A stretch of DNA of 64,000 bases from an uncultured Candidatus Poseidoniales archaeon. GTDB lineage: Archaea; Thermoplasmatota; Poseidoniia; Poseidoniales; Poseidoniaceae. Location of the stretch: assembly GCA_905182125.1 (NCBI GenBank), contig CAJJAV010000003.1, forward strand, positions 62,001 through 126,000, read 5' to 3'. The position numbers were made by a program, and so were the translations under genes. Below, in pieces: positions 34,116 through 43,949 of this stretch. Under the pieces are notes generated by a model. It had not been told where the DNA came from. It did not search any database and saw nothing but the letters and a program-made list of their open reading frames with translations. Each line of letters begins with the position of its first letter. Positions within the stretch are counted from its first letter, which is position 1.

Positions 34116-34190
34116 GATGTGCGGGGTGCGGCAATCAACTTAAAGACGGCCTACACACAGCAACAGGTAGCGACCAAAGGGGCTGTAATT

Positions 34191-34457
34191 ATGGATATCG
34201 AATCTCGTCTTCTGCAAGTGGCCACCGTCATCAACCAACTTGATGATCCCAAAGTACCACGAAACATCCGCCGTCAAGCAAAAGAAGCCTGTGAAAACTG
34301 GTTGTTGAACAAAGCCAAGAAAATCGATGTTCGTATCGCAATGGCCCAATCAAAACTCGAAGAGTTGTACGAAGATCCAAATATTCCCCCGGAATTCGGC
34401 ACGTTGATTTTGATGATCAACACCGAGCTGGAAAAGATTCTAACTGAAGTTCTGTGA
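34191..34457 (+). CDS. UPF0147 family protein
   Basis: A short all-helical archaeal protein of unknown function. The family block VINQLDDPKVPRNIRRQAKE is complete, followed by RIAMAQSKLEELYEDPNIPP and a last helix LEKILTEVL. The ATG at 34191 gives 88 residues, exactly the family size; the open frame further upstream has no match. It ends one base before the stop of the convergent permease gene. Confidence 0.9.
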   Translation: MDIESRLLQVATVINQLDDPKVPRNIRRQAKEACENWLLNKAKKIDVRIAMAQSKLEELYEDPNIPPEFGTLILMINTELEKILTEVL

Positions 34458-35882
34458 TCACTCTTCTTCTTCAATCGCCTTCAAAAGGCGGTTTAGAAGT
34501 GGGCGAACTGATTTGTCAATCTTTCCTTGGTGAAGTGAAGTTGTTGCCTCAGCTGCAAGATTTTGGTTGTGTCGCAGTTCGTCCGCCACTCCTCCAATAA
34601 GGTCCAATTGATCGTCAGTGATTCGGTTCCGGCGAAGGACCCGCTCGATTGCAACACGACCCGATATCAATTTGATCTGGCGGTTCGAATACCCGAGAAC
34701 TTCCTGCAGTTGCGTGAGTGACTGAGTCTCAAACGAGGATAAACGGCCATCTTTCATTGCTTCGATCCACGCTTCGTCGATGGAAGGAGCACGTTCAGAA
34801 AGAAGGATTGAAATTGGGCGTGTCGCTTCAATATTCTCAAGGACGATTTTTATGATCACCGCAAAGGGCACTGCTAAAATCATGCCAAGGATCCCCCATC
34901 CGGCAAAAGAGATGGCGGTGACAAGAAGCAAAACCACAGGTGACAAATCGAGAGCCCGACCAGCCCATCGTGTTTCGATGATTTGACCCCATACTTGTTG
35001 GTTGGTCAAAAGCAAGAGAATTAGCAGCGTGAGGTACGCTGGATCAAGCAGAATCAAACCAAGAACAATCGGTGGCAAGGTTGCAATCAGTGATCCAATG
35101 TACGGGACATAATTGAGCAAGAAGGTCAACAAAGCCCAAGTAAACCACAAATCAATACCGAAGAAGAGCATGATCATTCCTGCACAGAAGGCGGTTCCGA
35201 ACCCTACACCTGTTTTCACGACGATGTAGGTGTTGACGCTTGCTTCAATCTTAGCCCGAATAATTTGGACTTTTTCGCTGGCACCGCCCGGCCATGCACG
35301 TTCGATACGACCAGGAAGCAAACTTGCTTCGAAAATGATGAAGATTAAGAAGAACATCACGGTGACGCTTGTCACAAGTACAGATCCAACTCCAGCAAGC
35401 ATTCCAACCGCTGCATCAGAAATCTTTTGATCGTTTTCAAGCACACCCCACAAGGCCAGATCTTCAACTAAGGTATTGTTTAATGCAGCATCATCTTCAA
35501 ACGCTGTCGAAACGATTGGCGTGGCTTTGATGTCATGCCAGCGGTCATCGAGCAAACCATTGTACTCTTCCATTTTTGCTTCATCCTCGACGACTTCAGC
35601 CGCTTGCTGGTAAGCGAAAAATGCTGCTGAAGAAACCACTAAAAGCGTGAACAAAACCATCGTCAGGTAGGAAAGGATGACGGGGAATCCATTCGTAGAA
35701 AGGTAGTCGGAACCAGGTTTGAGGACAAAGTAAATTGCGAGTGCAACGAAAAAGGGTTGCAGCACTCCCTTGAGAACAATCAGCCATACCACAGCCAATG
35801 TAATGATGATGAGCACATGAGCAAATGTGGAGACCCTACGGTTAAACCGGCCGGAATCCCATGCTGTGTTTGCGTGTTCCAT
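34458..35882 (-). CDS. AI-2E/PerM family transporter
   Basis: PerM-type proteins are eight-helix permeases; some export quorum signals, others drive Na+/H+ antiport. Helices are visible from HVLIIITLAVVWLIVLKG to ISFAGWGILGMILAVPFAVIIKI. The conserved LTFLLNYVPYIGSLIATLPPIVLGL loop and a soluble segment between helices 3 and 4 fit the family. The ATG at 35882 gives 474 residues. A C-terminal cytoplasmic extension of about 120 residues (RITDDQLDLIGGVADELRH and others) is helical and unusual. It lies downstream of an MFS transporter on the same strand. Confidence 0.85.
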   Translation of the reverse strand: MEHANTAWDSGRFNRRVSTFAHVLIIITLAVVWLIVLKGVLQPFFVALAIYFVLKPGSDYLSTNGFPVILSYLTMVLFTLLVVSSAAFFAYQQAAEVVEDEAKMEEYNGLLDDRWHDIKATPIVSTAFEDDAALNNTLVEDLALWGVLENDQKISDAAVGMLAGVGSVLVTSVTVMFFLIFIIFEASLLPGRIERAWPGGASEKVQIIRAKIEASVNTYIVVKTGVGFGTAFCAGMIMLFFGIDLWFTWALLTFLLNYVPYIGSLIATLPPIVLGLILLDPAYLTLLILLLLTNQQVWGQIIETRWAGRALDLSPVVLLLVTAISFAGWGILGMILAVPFAVIIKIVLENIEATRPISILLSERAPSIDEAWIEAMKDGRLSSFETQSLTQLQEVLGYSNRQIKLISGRVAIERVLRRNRITDDQLDLIGGVADELRHNQNLAAEATTSLHQGKIDKSVRPLLNRLLKAIEEEE

Positions 35883-35922
35883 AGCAATGGCGCCCCTACA
35901 AACCACTTGAAGATAATCCAGT

Positions 35923-37299
35923 TTATTCGGATTCTGCAAGGTTTTGCTGCTGATTCGAATCGCTGTCGCCCGGAAGTGGGGGTAAACGAAGGGACAAAAG
36001 TGCTGCACAAATCATCAACAATCCGCACAAATGGAAGGCTGTATGGTAATCAAAGGGCCATTCCCTCGCATCTGTAAAAACCCACACGAAGCCACCGGTG
36101 AGTGGACCCATGATGCGAGCCAGTGCTCCGACTGATTCCTGCGCACCCATCACCACGCCTAACTCGTAGCCTTCTGCTTTGGCGATACGGGTCAGGAACG
36201 ACGACGAAGAGGGTTGGAACAAACCGTTCCCAATGGAGATGAGACCCCCAGCGATCAGAATGTGGATCCAACGTTGTTCAAATTGCGTGTAAGGAATCAA
36301 AACAAGTCCAACACCCGTCACTAAAATCGCCATCGGAATCAAGCGACGGGTGCCGAACCTTCGACTGAGCGGCCCAATAAGGAAACCTTGAGTCAAAATT
36401 CCTGTGATGCCAATCATGGCGAACACACGGCCATTTTCAGCCTCGGAAAACGACAATCCTCCATCTGATGGGCTCATTTGGGTGTAGAGAATAAACACGG
36501 CATGCATGATAGTGAAGCCGAATATGAACAACATCGAAACCCAAATCACGACCGATACATTACCTGACCGAAGCATGGACCCCGTGCTTTTCAAGGTACC
36601 AACCATGCCTGCAGCCCAAGATTTCTGTTCGTTTTTATTGCGGAATTCGGGAGGTAAGGATTCTGGTAGGTTGCGGATGGCCACGAGCAAGGACAGAACG
36701 GAAAGAAGGCTTGCAACTGCACAAGGGAGCAAATAGGGATTGGTGTCAAAGATGGTACCTTCGAACCAAGCCCACCTGCTAGCAGGGTCGGATAACTCTC
36801 CACCTATGAAGGGTCCAAACGTGAACCCAAGGCCAAATGCAGCCCCAATCAAGCCCATGCGAGTCGCCAATTGTTGAGGGGTGCTTACATCCCCAATGTA
36901 GGCACGGGCCACTGCTAAGTTACCATTGAACACACCAGCGAGGAAGCGGGCAAGCAGAGCTAAAACCAGCGTGTTAGCAAGCCCAAACATGGTGAAGAAC
37001 ACCGTGTTTCCGACCAATCCAACCATCAATACGGGGCGACGGCCAATGCGATCTGAAAGGGAACCCCAGAATGGGGAGAAGAGAAACTGGGCCGCTGAAT
37101 AAGAGGTCATCAAGACCCCGACCCAAATTCCAATGTTTGCCTCTTGATTGGCTGGTGTGAGATCTTCGACCAGGTAGGTCAGAAATGGGATCACAATGCC
37201 AAAACCAATCATGTCGATAACAGTGACAAGAAAGAGGACCAGAAGCGCACCTTTGCTCGCATCAACAACAGGCGCAGAGCGTTTTGTTGATGTGTCCAT
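35923..37299 (-). CDS. MFS transporter, DHA1/TetA-like
   Basis: Twelve membrane helices and the major-facilitator signature SPFWGSLSDRIGRRPVLMVG between helices 2 and 3 are visible, together with the antiporter motif region ARAYIGDVSTPQQLATRMGLIGAAFGLGFTFGPFIGG. This pattern fits drug or metabolite efflux proteins of the DHA1 group. The ATG at 37299 is preferred (458 residues); the frame is open to a TTG at 37377 that overlaps the lonB stop. The TTGA overlap would allow translational coupling to LonB. Substrate unknown. Confidence 0.86.
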   Translation of the reverse strand: MDTSTKRSAPVVDASKGALLVLFLVTVIDMIGFGIVIPFLTYLVEDLTPANQEANIGIWVGVLMTSYSAAQFLFSPFWGSLSDRIGRRPVLMVGLVGNTVFFTMFGLANTLVLALLARFLAGVFNGNLAVARAYIGDVSTPQQLATRMGLIGAAFGLGFTFGPFIGGELSDPASRWAWFEGTIFDTNPYLLPCAVASLLSVLSLLVAIRNLPESLPPEFRNKNEQKSWAAGMVGTLKSTGSMLRSGNVSVVIWVSMLFIFGFTIMHAVFILYTQMSPSDGGLSFSEAENGRVFAMIGITGILTQGFLIGPLSRRFGTRRLIPMAILVTGVGLVLIPYTQFEQRWIHILIAGGLISIGNGLFQPSSSSFLTRIAKAEGYELGVVMGAQESVGALARIMGPLTGGFVWVFTDAREWPFDYHTAFHLCGLLMICAALLSLRLPPLPGDSDSNQQQNLAESE

Positions 37300-37373
37300 G
37301 CGTCTGCCAATCACGCGGCCTTCTTGTACCCAGCGGGGCATCAGCCTTCGGATATGTTCCGAATGGAAGCGAT

Positions 37374-39452
37374 TCAAGCCGACTGGATCTTGGCTGGCAG
37401 AGGGGTCAGCCGGTCGATGACGGCGCCGAGGCGCTCAACCAGACTTTCTTTGCCAGCGTGCTTGATGAGTGCGATTTCCATCACTTCATCGAGCGTGTCC
37501 ACGGGGATCACTTCAATCATTGATTCATACTTGGTATCCAGAAGAACGTCTTGCATGTTGGCACGAGGTACCACAACAACCTTGATTCCTGAACGGGCTG
37601 CTGCCTCGATTTTCGCAGTGACTCCGCCAATTGGAAGCACTTCCCCTCGTACTGAGAGCGAGCCAGTCATGGCCAGATCCTGACGGATTGGGATGCTTTC
37701 AAGCGCAGAAATAATCGCTGTTGCAATGGTGATCGAGGCGGAATCGCCATCCACACCGTGTGTATCAACAAATTGAATGTGAATGTCGTAGTCCGAGATA
37801 TCCTTGCCCGTGAGTTTTTTAATGACTGCGCTCACGTTGGTAACGCTTTCTTTTGCCAAATCGGAAAGTCCACCAGTTGCGTGGATTTTACCTCCGCCAC
37901 CCTGCGATGGGGTGACAAGTGCTTCAACTGGGAGCATGATTCCACTAAAGTCAGAGAGTCCGGAATTCGCACCGAGGACGGCTAAACCATTGACACGACC
38001 GATGCGCTCTCCGGAATTGACGATGAGGGCGTAGTCTTGGCGGCGTTCAATCATACGGTCTGCAACTTGCTGTTCCAGTGGCTTGGCGATGTTTCGAGCA
38101 CCGAGGACGTGGGCAGCGGTGGTGAGCGAAGCTCCTTCTTCCATTGCAAGGTCACCCGCAATTCTGACGAGCCCCCCGAGTTCACGAAGGCGCAGGGAAA
38201 GTTTTCCACGGCGTCCAGCACGTCGTTGTGCTTCTCGCAAAATAATAGCGACTGCACTCTTGTCAAAGTGAGGTATTTCGCGGCTTGTGCCCATGTCCCG
38301 TAGGACTTCCTGGGCGATGAACCGAATCAAGCGTCGGCGGTTTCGAGCGGTGTCTGGCATTTCAGAATTGACGTAGACTTCGTATCCATAGCCACGGATA
38401 CGGCTGCGCAATGCTGGGTGCATGCCTTGGATAGCATCGAGGTTCCCTGCTGCAATGAGGATGAAGTCACAAGGGACGGGTTCCGTCTTGGTGAGCGCAC
38501 CTGAGGATCGTTCTGAGCGTCCAGAGATAGGGAAGGCTCGCTCTTGCATTGCTGTGAGCAGAGCTTGCTGCTCTTCGAGCCTCAAGAGGTTCACTTCGTC
38601 GATGTAAAGCACGCCTTTGTGAGCGCGGTGAATTGCACCGGGCTCAACTCGGTCGTGAGCCGGTGTTTCCATGCCACCGGATTGGAAGGGGTCGTGACGG
38701 ACATCCCCTAGAAGGGAGCCTGAAAGGGTGGCTGTAGCGTCAACAAAGGGAGGTAGTTCGGAACTATCGTGCTTGACCAAAACCTTTGGAATACGACTCT
38801 CATCGCCCGAACTCAATCGACCACGGATGAACATATAACCAAACATGAGGAGGAAACCACCGAACAGAAGGGTGATGATGTCACCGGATTGAAGGGTTGC
38901 AATCAGCAGGAGGAAACCCACTGCCGCAAAAGCGATGAGAAGCATCTTCTGTGAACGTTCCCGTTGGGTGCGATTTGATTCTTTTTGCAACTTGACGATT
39001 CTGGCGCCTCGACCAGCAGGGACTGAGCGGACACGAGGTTCATTTTCATCGTCTTCGTTTGGATAGACAAGCAGGTCTTCAAGTGCGTCCTTTGGAAGCA
39101 AATCAGTCATCGAACGAGCCAGCATGGATTTGCCTGTCCCTGGGTCGCCAATCATGAGCATGTGGCGTCGTTGTTCGGCTGCTTTCCGAATGACAACGGA
39201 TCCAGCTTCTTGGCCAATCACTTGGTCAACAAGTCGGTCAGGAATTGGGACATCTTCTGTTGAGTCAAAGGAAACGGACTTGATCCAATCCTCGACGCTT
39301 TCGACCACAACGTCATCTGCTTCTGCTGAGGGCTCAGGTGACCAAACAGTCACCAACGTAGTGTCCTCTTCGGGGGCTACCTGCTCAATGGGAACAGGGC
39401 CGTCACCAGCCGCCTCGACATGTGCATCAGCGCTGTCAGTGTCTTCGGTCAC
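37374..39452 (-). CDS. lonB: Membrane-bound archaeal Lon protease (LonB)
   Basis: LonB is the ATP-dependent protease of the archaeal membrane. Walker A is [10 protein letters not shown] at residues 102-110. Two membrane helices (residues about 160-200, [18 protein letters not shown] and [16 protein letters not shown]) are inserted into the AAA+ module, as is diagnostic for the archaeal type. Walker B is [11 protein letters not shown]. The protease domain has [11 protein letters not shown] (catalytic Ser about 570) and [10 protein letters not shown] (catalytic Lys about 612). An acidic N-terminal extension of about 75 residues is unusual. The start is GTG with GGAGG about 8 bases upstream. Confidence 0.95.
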   Translation of the reverse strand: MTEDTDSADAHVEAAGDGPVPIEQVAPEEDTTLVTVWSPEPSAEADDVVVESVEDWIKSVSFDSTEDVPIPDRLVDQVIGQEAGSVVIRKAAEQRRHMLMIGDPGTGKSMLARSMTDLLPKDALEDLLVYPNEDDENEPRVRSVPAGRGARIVKLQKESNRTQRERSQKMLLIAFAAVGFLLLIATLQSGDIITLLFGGFLLMFGYMFIRGRLSSGDESRIPKVLVKHDSSELPPFVDATATLSGSLLGDVRHDPFQSGGMETPAHDRVEPGAIHRAHKGVLYIDEVNLLRLEEQQALLTAMQERAFPISGRSERSSGALTKTEPVPCDFILIAAGNLDAIQGMHPALRSRIRGYGYEVYVNSEMPDTARNRRRLIRFIAQEVLRDMGTSREIPHFDKSAVAIILREAQRRAGRRGKLSLRLRELGGLVRIAGDLAMEEGASLTTAAHVLGARNIAKPLEQQVADRMIERRQDYALIVNSGERIGRVNGLAVLGANSGLSDFSGIMLPVEALVTPSQGGGGKIHATGGLSDLAKESVTNVSAVIKKLTGKDISDYDIHIQFVDTHGVDGDSASITIATAIISALESIPIRQDLAMTGSLSVRGEVLPIGGVTAKIEAAARSGIKVVVVPRANMQDVLLDTKYESMIEVIPVDTLDEVMEIALIKHAGKESLVERLGAVIDRLTPLPAKIQSA

Positions 39453-39527
39453 AATGTATCCTCCACGCTACTCCCCTTTATGGGTTTACAATCCACCACA
39501 TATCAAGTTGTGATGGAAGTCATTGAC

Positions 39528-42500
39528 TCAGCTTTGGTCATCAAGGTACTGTTGGCCATAGTAGACCCACTGTTCCATGGTCCATCCAGCAGGCAAACCT
39601 GTTGCAGGCAAAGGTGGACCTGCTGAGGCTTGCTGAGGGATAACTGGTGCAGGTGCCTGGAATATTTCCTGGGCCCCACCGTACATGGAATTAGCCACCA
39701 TGTCGTTTGCAGGGACGGTTCCTGTGTTCCAGTTCTCAACAACTTCTTCGTTCTTGCCACGGGTAAACAGGAGCACGACTAAGAGAGCGATGATGATGCC
39801 AACTGCAACCAAAGCAATGGTCTCAATTGGAAGGTTTTCTGTGAGTGTATCGGAGGTACCCGAGGTGCTGTCCGTTTGACAATCAGCACGTGAGTCGCTG
39901 CAAGCAAGATCAAGTTGAGTTTCCACAGCGACCAGATCGGCTTCCAGTTCTGTTGTGTCGCCAGTTGATGCGGCGATGGATTCTTCAATGGATAATTTCG
40001 TTGAGGCCAAGTCGGCAAGGTAAGTGAAGAAGGTCAGTTCATCCATCTCAGCAGGTGTTGGTGCTGTTTCAGTGATCCGCCACTTCAACTTCGTGAGCGT
40101 CTTGTAATCATCACCCTGGTCATCGGTAGCAAGAACTTCCAGTTCGTAATAATCTCGGTCACGAGATCCATCTTCACGAGCAGATTGCCCTTCAAAGACA
40201 AGGGAGGCCATGTCGAGTTCGTGGACCCATCCATCAGAGGATTTGCTGACATCGAGTTCGTAGGAAAGCAAACCGTCACAGGTACCAGTCAGGTCATTGC
40301 AAACATTCCATGTCACTGAAATGTATGTGAAGACTGGTGCGCCATTCATCAGGCTCATCGACATGATTGGAGTTTGACCGATGTAGGTGTTGCTCATGTC
40401 TGCGAAGATTTGCCCATCACCGTTGCCATCGGTTGAAAGTGTCAGGGGCAGAGCATCATAGACATTGATGGCCATTGTGTAGGTCGAGGTATCATACTTG
40501 TCCATCACTTCGAGGGTCACGGTTTGTGAACCAACTTGCTCGAATTGAAGCGTCAGGAGTCCGCTGAGGAGATTGTAACGTGCTGCTCCTGCTTCAGACG
40601 GCGTGACGGTCAAGAATGCTTCAGATGCTGGGTCATCGATGTCTGTAATTCGGCTGACAAGATCGATGACCATTTGCTCATTGCGCTTGATTTGAATCGT
40701 ATCGATGTTCTCCATATCAATTCGAGGTGCGTCATTCTCAGGATTGATTTGAACCACCATTGTCTGTTCAGAGATTTGTTCACCATCGCTTGCACGAAGG
40801 GTAACAACTGCCTGACCGTTGACATCATCATCGGTTGTCATGAACTCGAGAACATAACCTTGGAGTTTGAAGGTAATCAAATCGGTGTTGGTGCTGCCGA
40901 TCATGGAAACAGCAAGGGTGTCTGCATTCACGCTTGTTCCCGTGTCATCTGTGTCCGAAAGGAATGGAAGGAGATTGATAATATCACTTCCACCTTCCTC
41001 AATGGTTTGAGTTGGGAGGCCTTCCCAGCGTGGCTGGCCATTTTCAACGACATTGAAGAGAAGGGTTCCGTATGGAAGTTCACCGGTCTCAGAGTAGTCG
41101 CCACCGTCGTCAACACGAATTTCCATGCCTTGTTGGTTAAGCGGGCAACCGTTGAGTTCGTCCCAAGCAAAATTGACTTCAAGCTCACTCGTTGCAGGAT
41201 ACCATGCTACAAACGAAGGGCTTTCCGAAGTGATCACGAGATCGGTCAAGGGTGTTTCAGGATCTGAAACGTGGCCAGTCATGTCGACTTTGGTTGTGAT
41301 GTCGCAAAGGACTGACGGAATTGGCTCAGCAATAACCGATGGAATGCCGTTGGCGAGTTTGAATCCATCCGTACCCGCCGTGACCATCCAGCCGCTGGTT
41401 TGGCCTCGTGAATCCACGGTTTGAGAGCGGAGGTCATACCAGCCAGCAGACATGTCGACGGTTGGACTGATCACGTATTCTCGGCCTTCACTGGCCGAGC
41501 CTGGGTAGAGGATCGTTTCGCCGCCAGAAACTGCGACATTCGACCATTGATTGAGCCCAGTCGGAGAGACTTCAATGTTGAAGCTCATGGTGTCGATGGT
41601 GTCGACATTGTCATCGGAATCACCTTTCGCCAAAATGGTGAATTGAGTGCCACGAGAAATGATGTTGCCACCCTCGACTTGTGCCTTCTTAGCCAAAGGA
41701 GGTCGGTCATGGTCAAGTTCTGTCAATGCCACATTGTTAGCACTTTGAGTCTCATCGACCAAACCGGTCAAGCGAACACCAAAGGTGGTTTTCCAACCGT
41801 TGCTTGGAAGCGAGGACGTGTCAAAGGTCACTTCAGCAGTTTGAGAAGAACCCATGACGATGTTGTTCAGAGACACGGTTTGAATCGGGACTTCATTCAC
41901 GCCGTTCTTGTAAAAGAACTCAATATCTCCGCCAGCGGAGTAATCAAGGTCACCAACGTTGCTGATGATTGAATTAAGCGTGATCGTATCGCCGATTACA
42001 TAGGAAGAACTGCCTGCCGGGTTGGTTGCGGTGAGCGCACCAGGTGCAAGGTCCATCTTGGGGCCCATTGTTGAGTCAATAGCGTGGTAAACGTGTGCTG
42101 AAGAACCACCGACTGAGACACTGTTTCCAGCCATCAGAACGCCGACAACGATTGCCTTGTTGATGCCACCTGGCACCACTGAGGAAGGAACGCTCGACCA
42201 AGTAACGGATTGCGAAGAGGAAGTTGGAGTGACGCTAGCAAAGGAAGTTCCAGTGCCTGAGCCCTTGGATTTGTAGGTATCACCAGCGGTTAACCAACCC
42301 ATCCAGCAGTTGTAGCCATGTGGAATGCCCGATGAATAGGTGTAACCTGTGCAGTCCTTGTCGACAAGCGCAGCGTAAAGTTTCATGTTGCTTGCTGGAG
42401 AACCTGATCCGGAGTATCGGTAGGAGATGTCGATGTCATATGTACCACCGCTTTGAGAGATGGATGCTGACATGCCGTAGTCATTGGTTGTTGGTGCCAT

Positions 42501-42965
42501 ACCGCCACCGGAGGAAAAGAGGGAATCGTATGTGTCGTAGTTAGCAGATGCGCCGCCTTGGTTTTTGTCAGTTCGGTCACCGAAGTAGGCATCAGGTGCA
42601 CCACCAGTGGACCAAGCCCAGTTGTATGGGGAAACTGCGCCAGCTCGTGCAGTGTCGGTGTCTCCATAGGAAGCAGACATGTAGGTGACGTAGACGTATT
42701 CGTCAGGATGGTTTCCTTTGATGGCGTGGTGTGCATCAGAGCCACCACCGGTTTTGGAGCAGTGACCGCAGTTATCTGAAGAAATGTATTGTCCGAACAC
42801 GACGTGGCCCGGGCTGGTTGCTTGACTGGCCTGCTGAGTCATAGGTTCATCAGCGAGGGTATTATCATTCATTGCGGGGTTCATTTCTGAGGTAAATCCC
42901 GTCAGAACACTACCAACGAAAATTGTCACGATTATGAGGGCAAGAAGGCGAGCGGACATCTTCAT
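39528..42965 (-). CDS. Giant surface protein with CGHC thioredoxin-like N-terminus and membrane anchor
   Basis: The 1145-residue protein starts with a signal segment (residues 4-23). Residues 53-160 resemble thioredoxin-fold modules of secreted surface proteins: the pair CGHC at 66-69 matches the active site of protein disulfide isomerase, and WSTGGAPDAYFGD resembles the cis-Pro/GxP region. The middle has repeated CARDB/cadherin-like sandwiches (DTITLNSIISNVGDLDYS, DDDVNGQAVVTLRASDGE). A membrane helix lies at about 1047-1068. The cytoplasmic tail ends with the Trp-rich motif GLPAGWTMEQWVYYGQQYL. A TTTTAATA element about 26 bases before the ATG suggests a leaderless transcript. Oxidoreductase activity is inferred from the motif only. 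Confidence 0.78.
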   Translation of the reverse strand: MKMSARLLALIIVTIFVGSVLTGFTSEMNPAMNDNTLADEPMTQQASQATSPGHVVFGQYISSDNCGHCSKTGGGSDAHHAIKGNHPDEYVYVTYMSASYGDTDTARAGAVSPYNWAWSTGGAPDAYFGDRTDKNQGGASANYDTYDSLFSSGGGMAPTTNDYGMSASISQSGGTYDIDISYRYSGSGSPASNMKLYAALVDKDCTGYTYSSGIPHGYNCWMGWLTAGDTYKSKGSGTGTSFASVTPTSSSQSVTWSSVPSSVVPGGINKAIVVGVLMAGNSVSVGGSSAHVYHAIDSTMGPKMDLAPGALTATNPAGSSSYVIGDTITLNSIISNVGDLDYSAGGDIEFFYKNGVNEVPIQTVSLNNIVMGSSQTAEVTFDTSSLPSNGWKTTFGVRLTGLVDETQSANNVALTELDHDRPPLAKKAQVEGGNIISRGTQFTILAKGDSDDNVDTIDTMSFNIEVSPTGLNQWSNVAVSGGETILYPGSASEGREYVISPTVDMSAGWYDLRSQTVDSRGQTSGWMVTAGTDGFKLANGIPSVIAEPIPSVLCDITTKVDMTGHVSDPETPLTDLVITSESPSFVAWYPATSELEVNFAWDELNGCPLNQQGMEIRVDDGGDYSETGELPYGTLLFNVVENGQPRWEGLPTQTIEEGGSDIINLLPFLSDTDDTGTSVNADTLAVSMIGSTNTDLITFKLQGYVLEFMTTDDDVNGQAVVTLRASDGEQISEQTMVVQINPENDAPRIDMENIDTIQIKRNEQMVIDLVSRITDIDDPASEAFLTVTPSEAGAARYNLLSGLLTLQFEQVGSQTVTLEVMDKYDTSTYTMAINVYDALPLTLSTDGNGDGQIFADMSNTYIGQTPIMSMSLMNGAPVFTYISVTWNVCNDLTGTCDGLLSYELDVSKSSDGWVHELDMASLVFEGQSAREDGSRDRDYYELEVLATDDQGDDYKTLTKLKWRITETAPTPAEMDELTFFTYLADLASTKLSIEESIAASTGDTTELEADLVAVETQLDLACSDSRADCQTDSTSGTSDTLTENLPIETIALVAVGIIIALLVVLLFTRGKNEEVVENWNTGTVPANDMVANSMYGGAQEIFQAPAPVIPQQASAGPPLPATGLPAGWTMEQWVYYGQQYLDDQS

Positions 42966-43151
42966 GTTTTTTCACAGAACCCCGTCGGTATTAAAACCAA
43001 CCCCTTTCAGGTTCTTCGCCGATACCTCATAATGAATGTACTGCGCTCAATTTTTAGATAAATTACGAACTCGCAATGAAATTAGTATTTGAACCCATTT
43101 TCGCCTGCGTTGGCCACGAAGGATTGAAGCCAAACATCGATTGGCCCCCCT

Positions 43152-43946
43152 ATGGAGAACGAGTCCTGGGCTGTTTTGGTTGAACCAGAGGGGAAAGTCC
43201 ACGTGGTCGAAATGACACCAGGAGTTCGTAAAATCAAGGGCCTCGGCGTCTTTGACCCTATCGAAACAATTGGCGATACACCGTATGGATCCTCGGTCGC
43301 TGTCGGCCAGAAGAACCTGACTCGAATGCCCCCTCGTCTCCCAGAATTGTCAAAAGGTATGCTTCGTCGTGCACAAACCATCAGTGCAAAGGATGCTGGG
43401 TACTTCATCGCCCGTTTGGGCATCGGCGCAGGAGATCGAATCCTTGAAGCCGGGCTCGGGAGCGCAGGCCTTTCGATGCACATTGCTCACACTCTTGGTC
43501 AAACCGGAATTCATGTGACGGTTGAACCACGCTCGGAACATGCAGAAGTGGGTTTGAAAAACATGCTGCGAGCCAAGCAAAGTTGGCCGGTGTTCCCTGA
43601 ACACCATCACATCGAAGGCGCCATCGAAGAGGTCATGGATCAAGTGGCTGAACACGTTCAAGCCTTTGATGGAATCATCCTTGATCTCCCTCAACATCCA
43701 TCCGCTATTGAAGCGGTTGCGCCGATGCTTGCAGTCGGTGGAAGAATTGCTTGTTACTGCCCGGTCACAAGCCAAGTTGAAGCAGCCTGGGAGTCTTGCG
43801 AAGCCGCTGGTCTCGAGGTCGAATGGGCTGGTGAATTGATGGAACGCCAATGGGGCAAAGCATCCAAAGGCGGTATGCGACCAGTCAACGGCCCTTTCGG
43901 CCACACGGCGTTCTTGTTAATCGCTCAACGCACTTCGGCTGAATGA
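43152..43946 (+). CDS. trmI: tRNA (adenine-58-N1)-methyltransferase, TrmI type
   Basis: TrmI methylates A58 in the T loop (A57/A58 in archaea) using S-adenosylmethionine. The N-terminal beta domain precedes the Rossmann methyltransferase core. Motifs are RRAQTISAKDAGYFIARLGI, the SAM loop RILEAGLGSAGLSMHIAHTLG, VTVEPRSEHAEVG and DGIILDLPQHPSAIEAV with the family Asp-Leu-Pro. The length of 264 residues is normal. Its stop is 3 bases from the stop of the convergent giant surface gene. Confidence 0.88.
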   Translation: MENESWAVLVEPEGKVHVVEMTPGVRKIKGLGVFDPIETIGDTPYGSSVAVGQKNLTRMPPRLPELSKGMLRRAQTISAKDAGYFIARLGIGAGDRILEAGLGSAGLSMHIAHTLGQTGIHVTVEPRSEHAEVGLKNMLRAKQSWPVFPEHHHIEGAIEEVMDQVAEHVQAFDGIILDLPQHPSAIEAVAPMLAVGGRIACYCPVTSQVEAAWESCEAAGLEVEWAGELMERQWGKASKGGMRPVNGPFGHTAFLLIAQRTSAE

Positions 43947-43949
43947 TGT

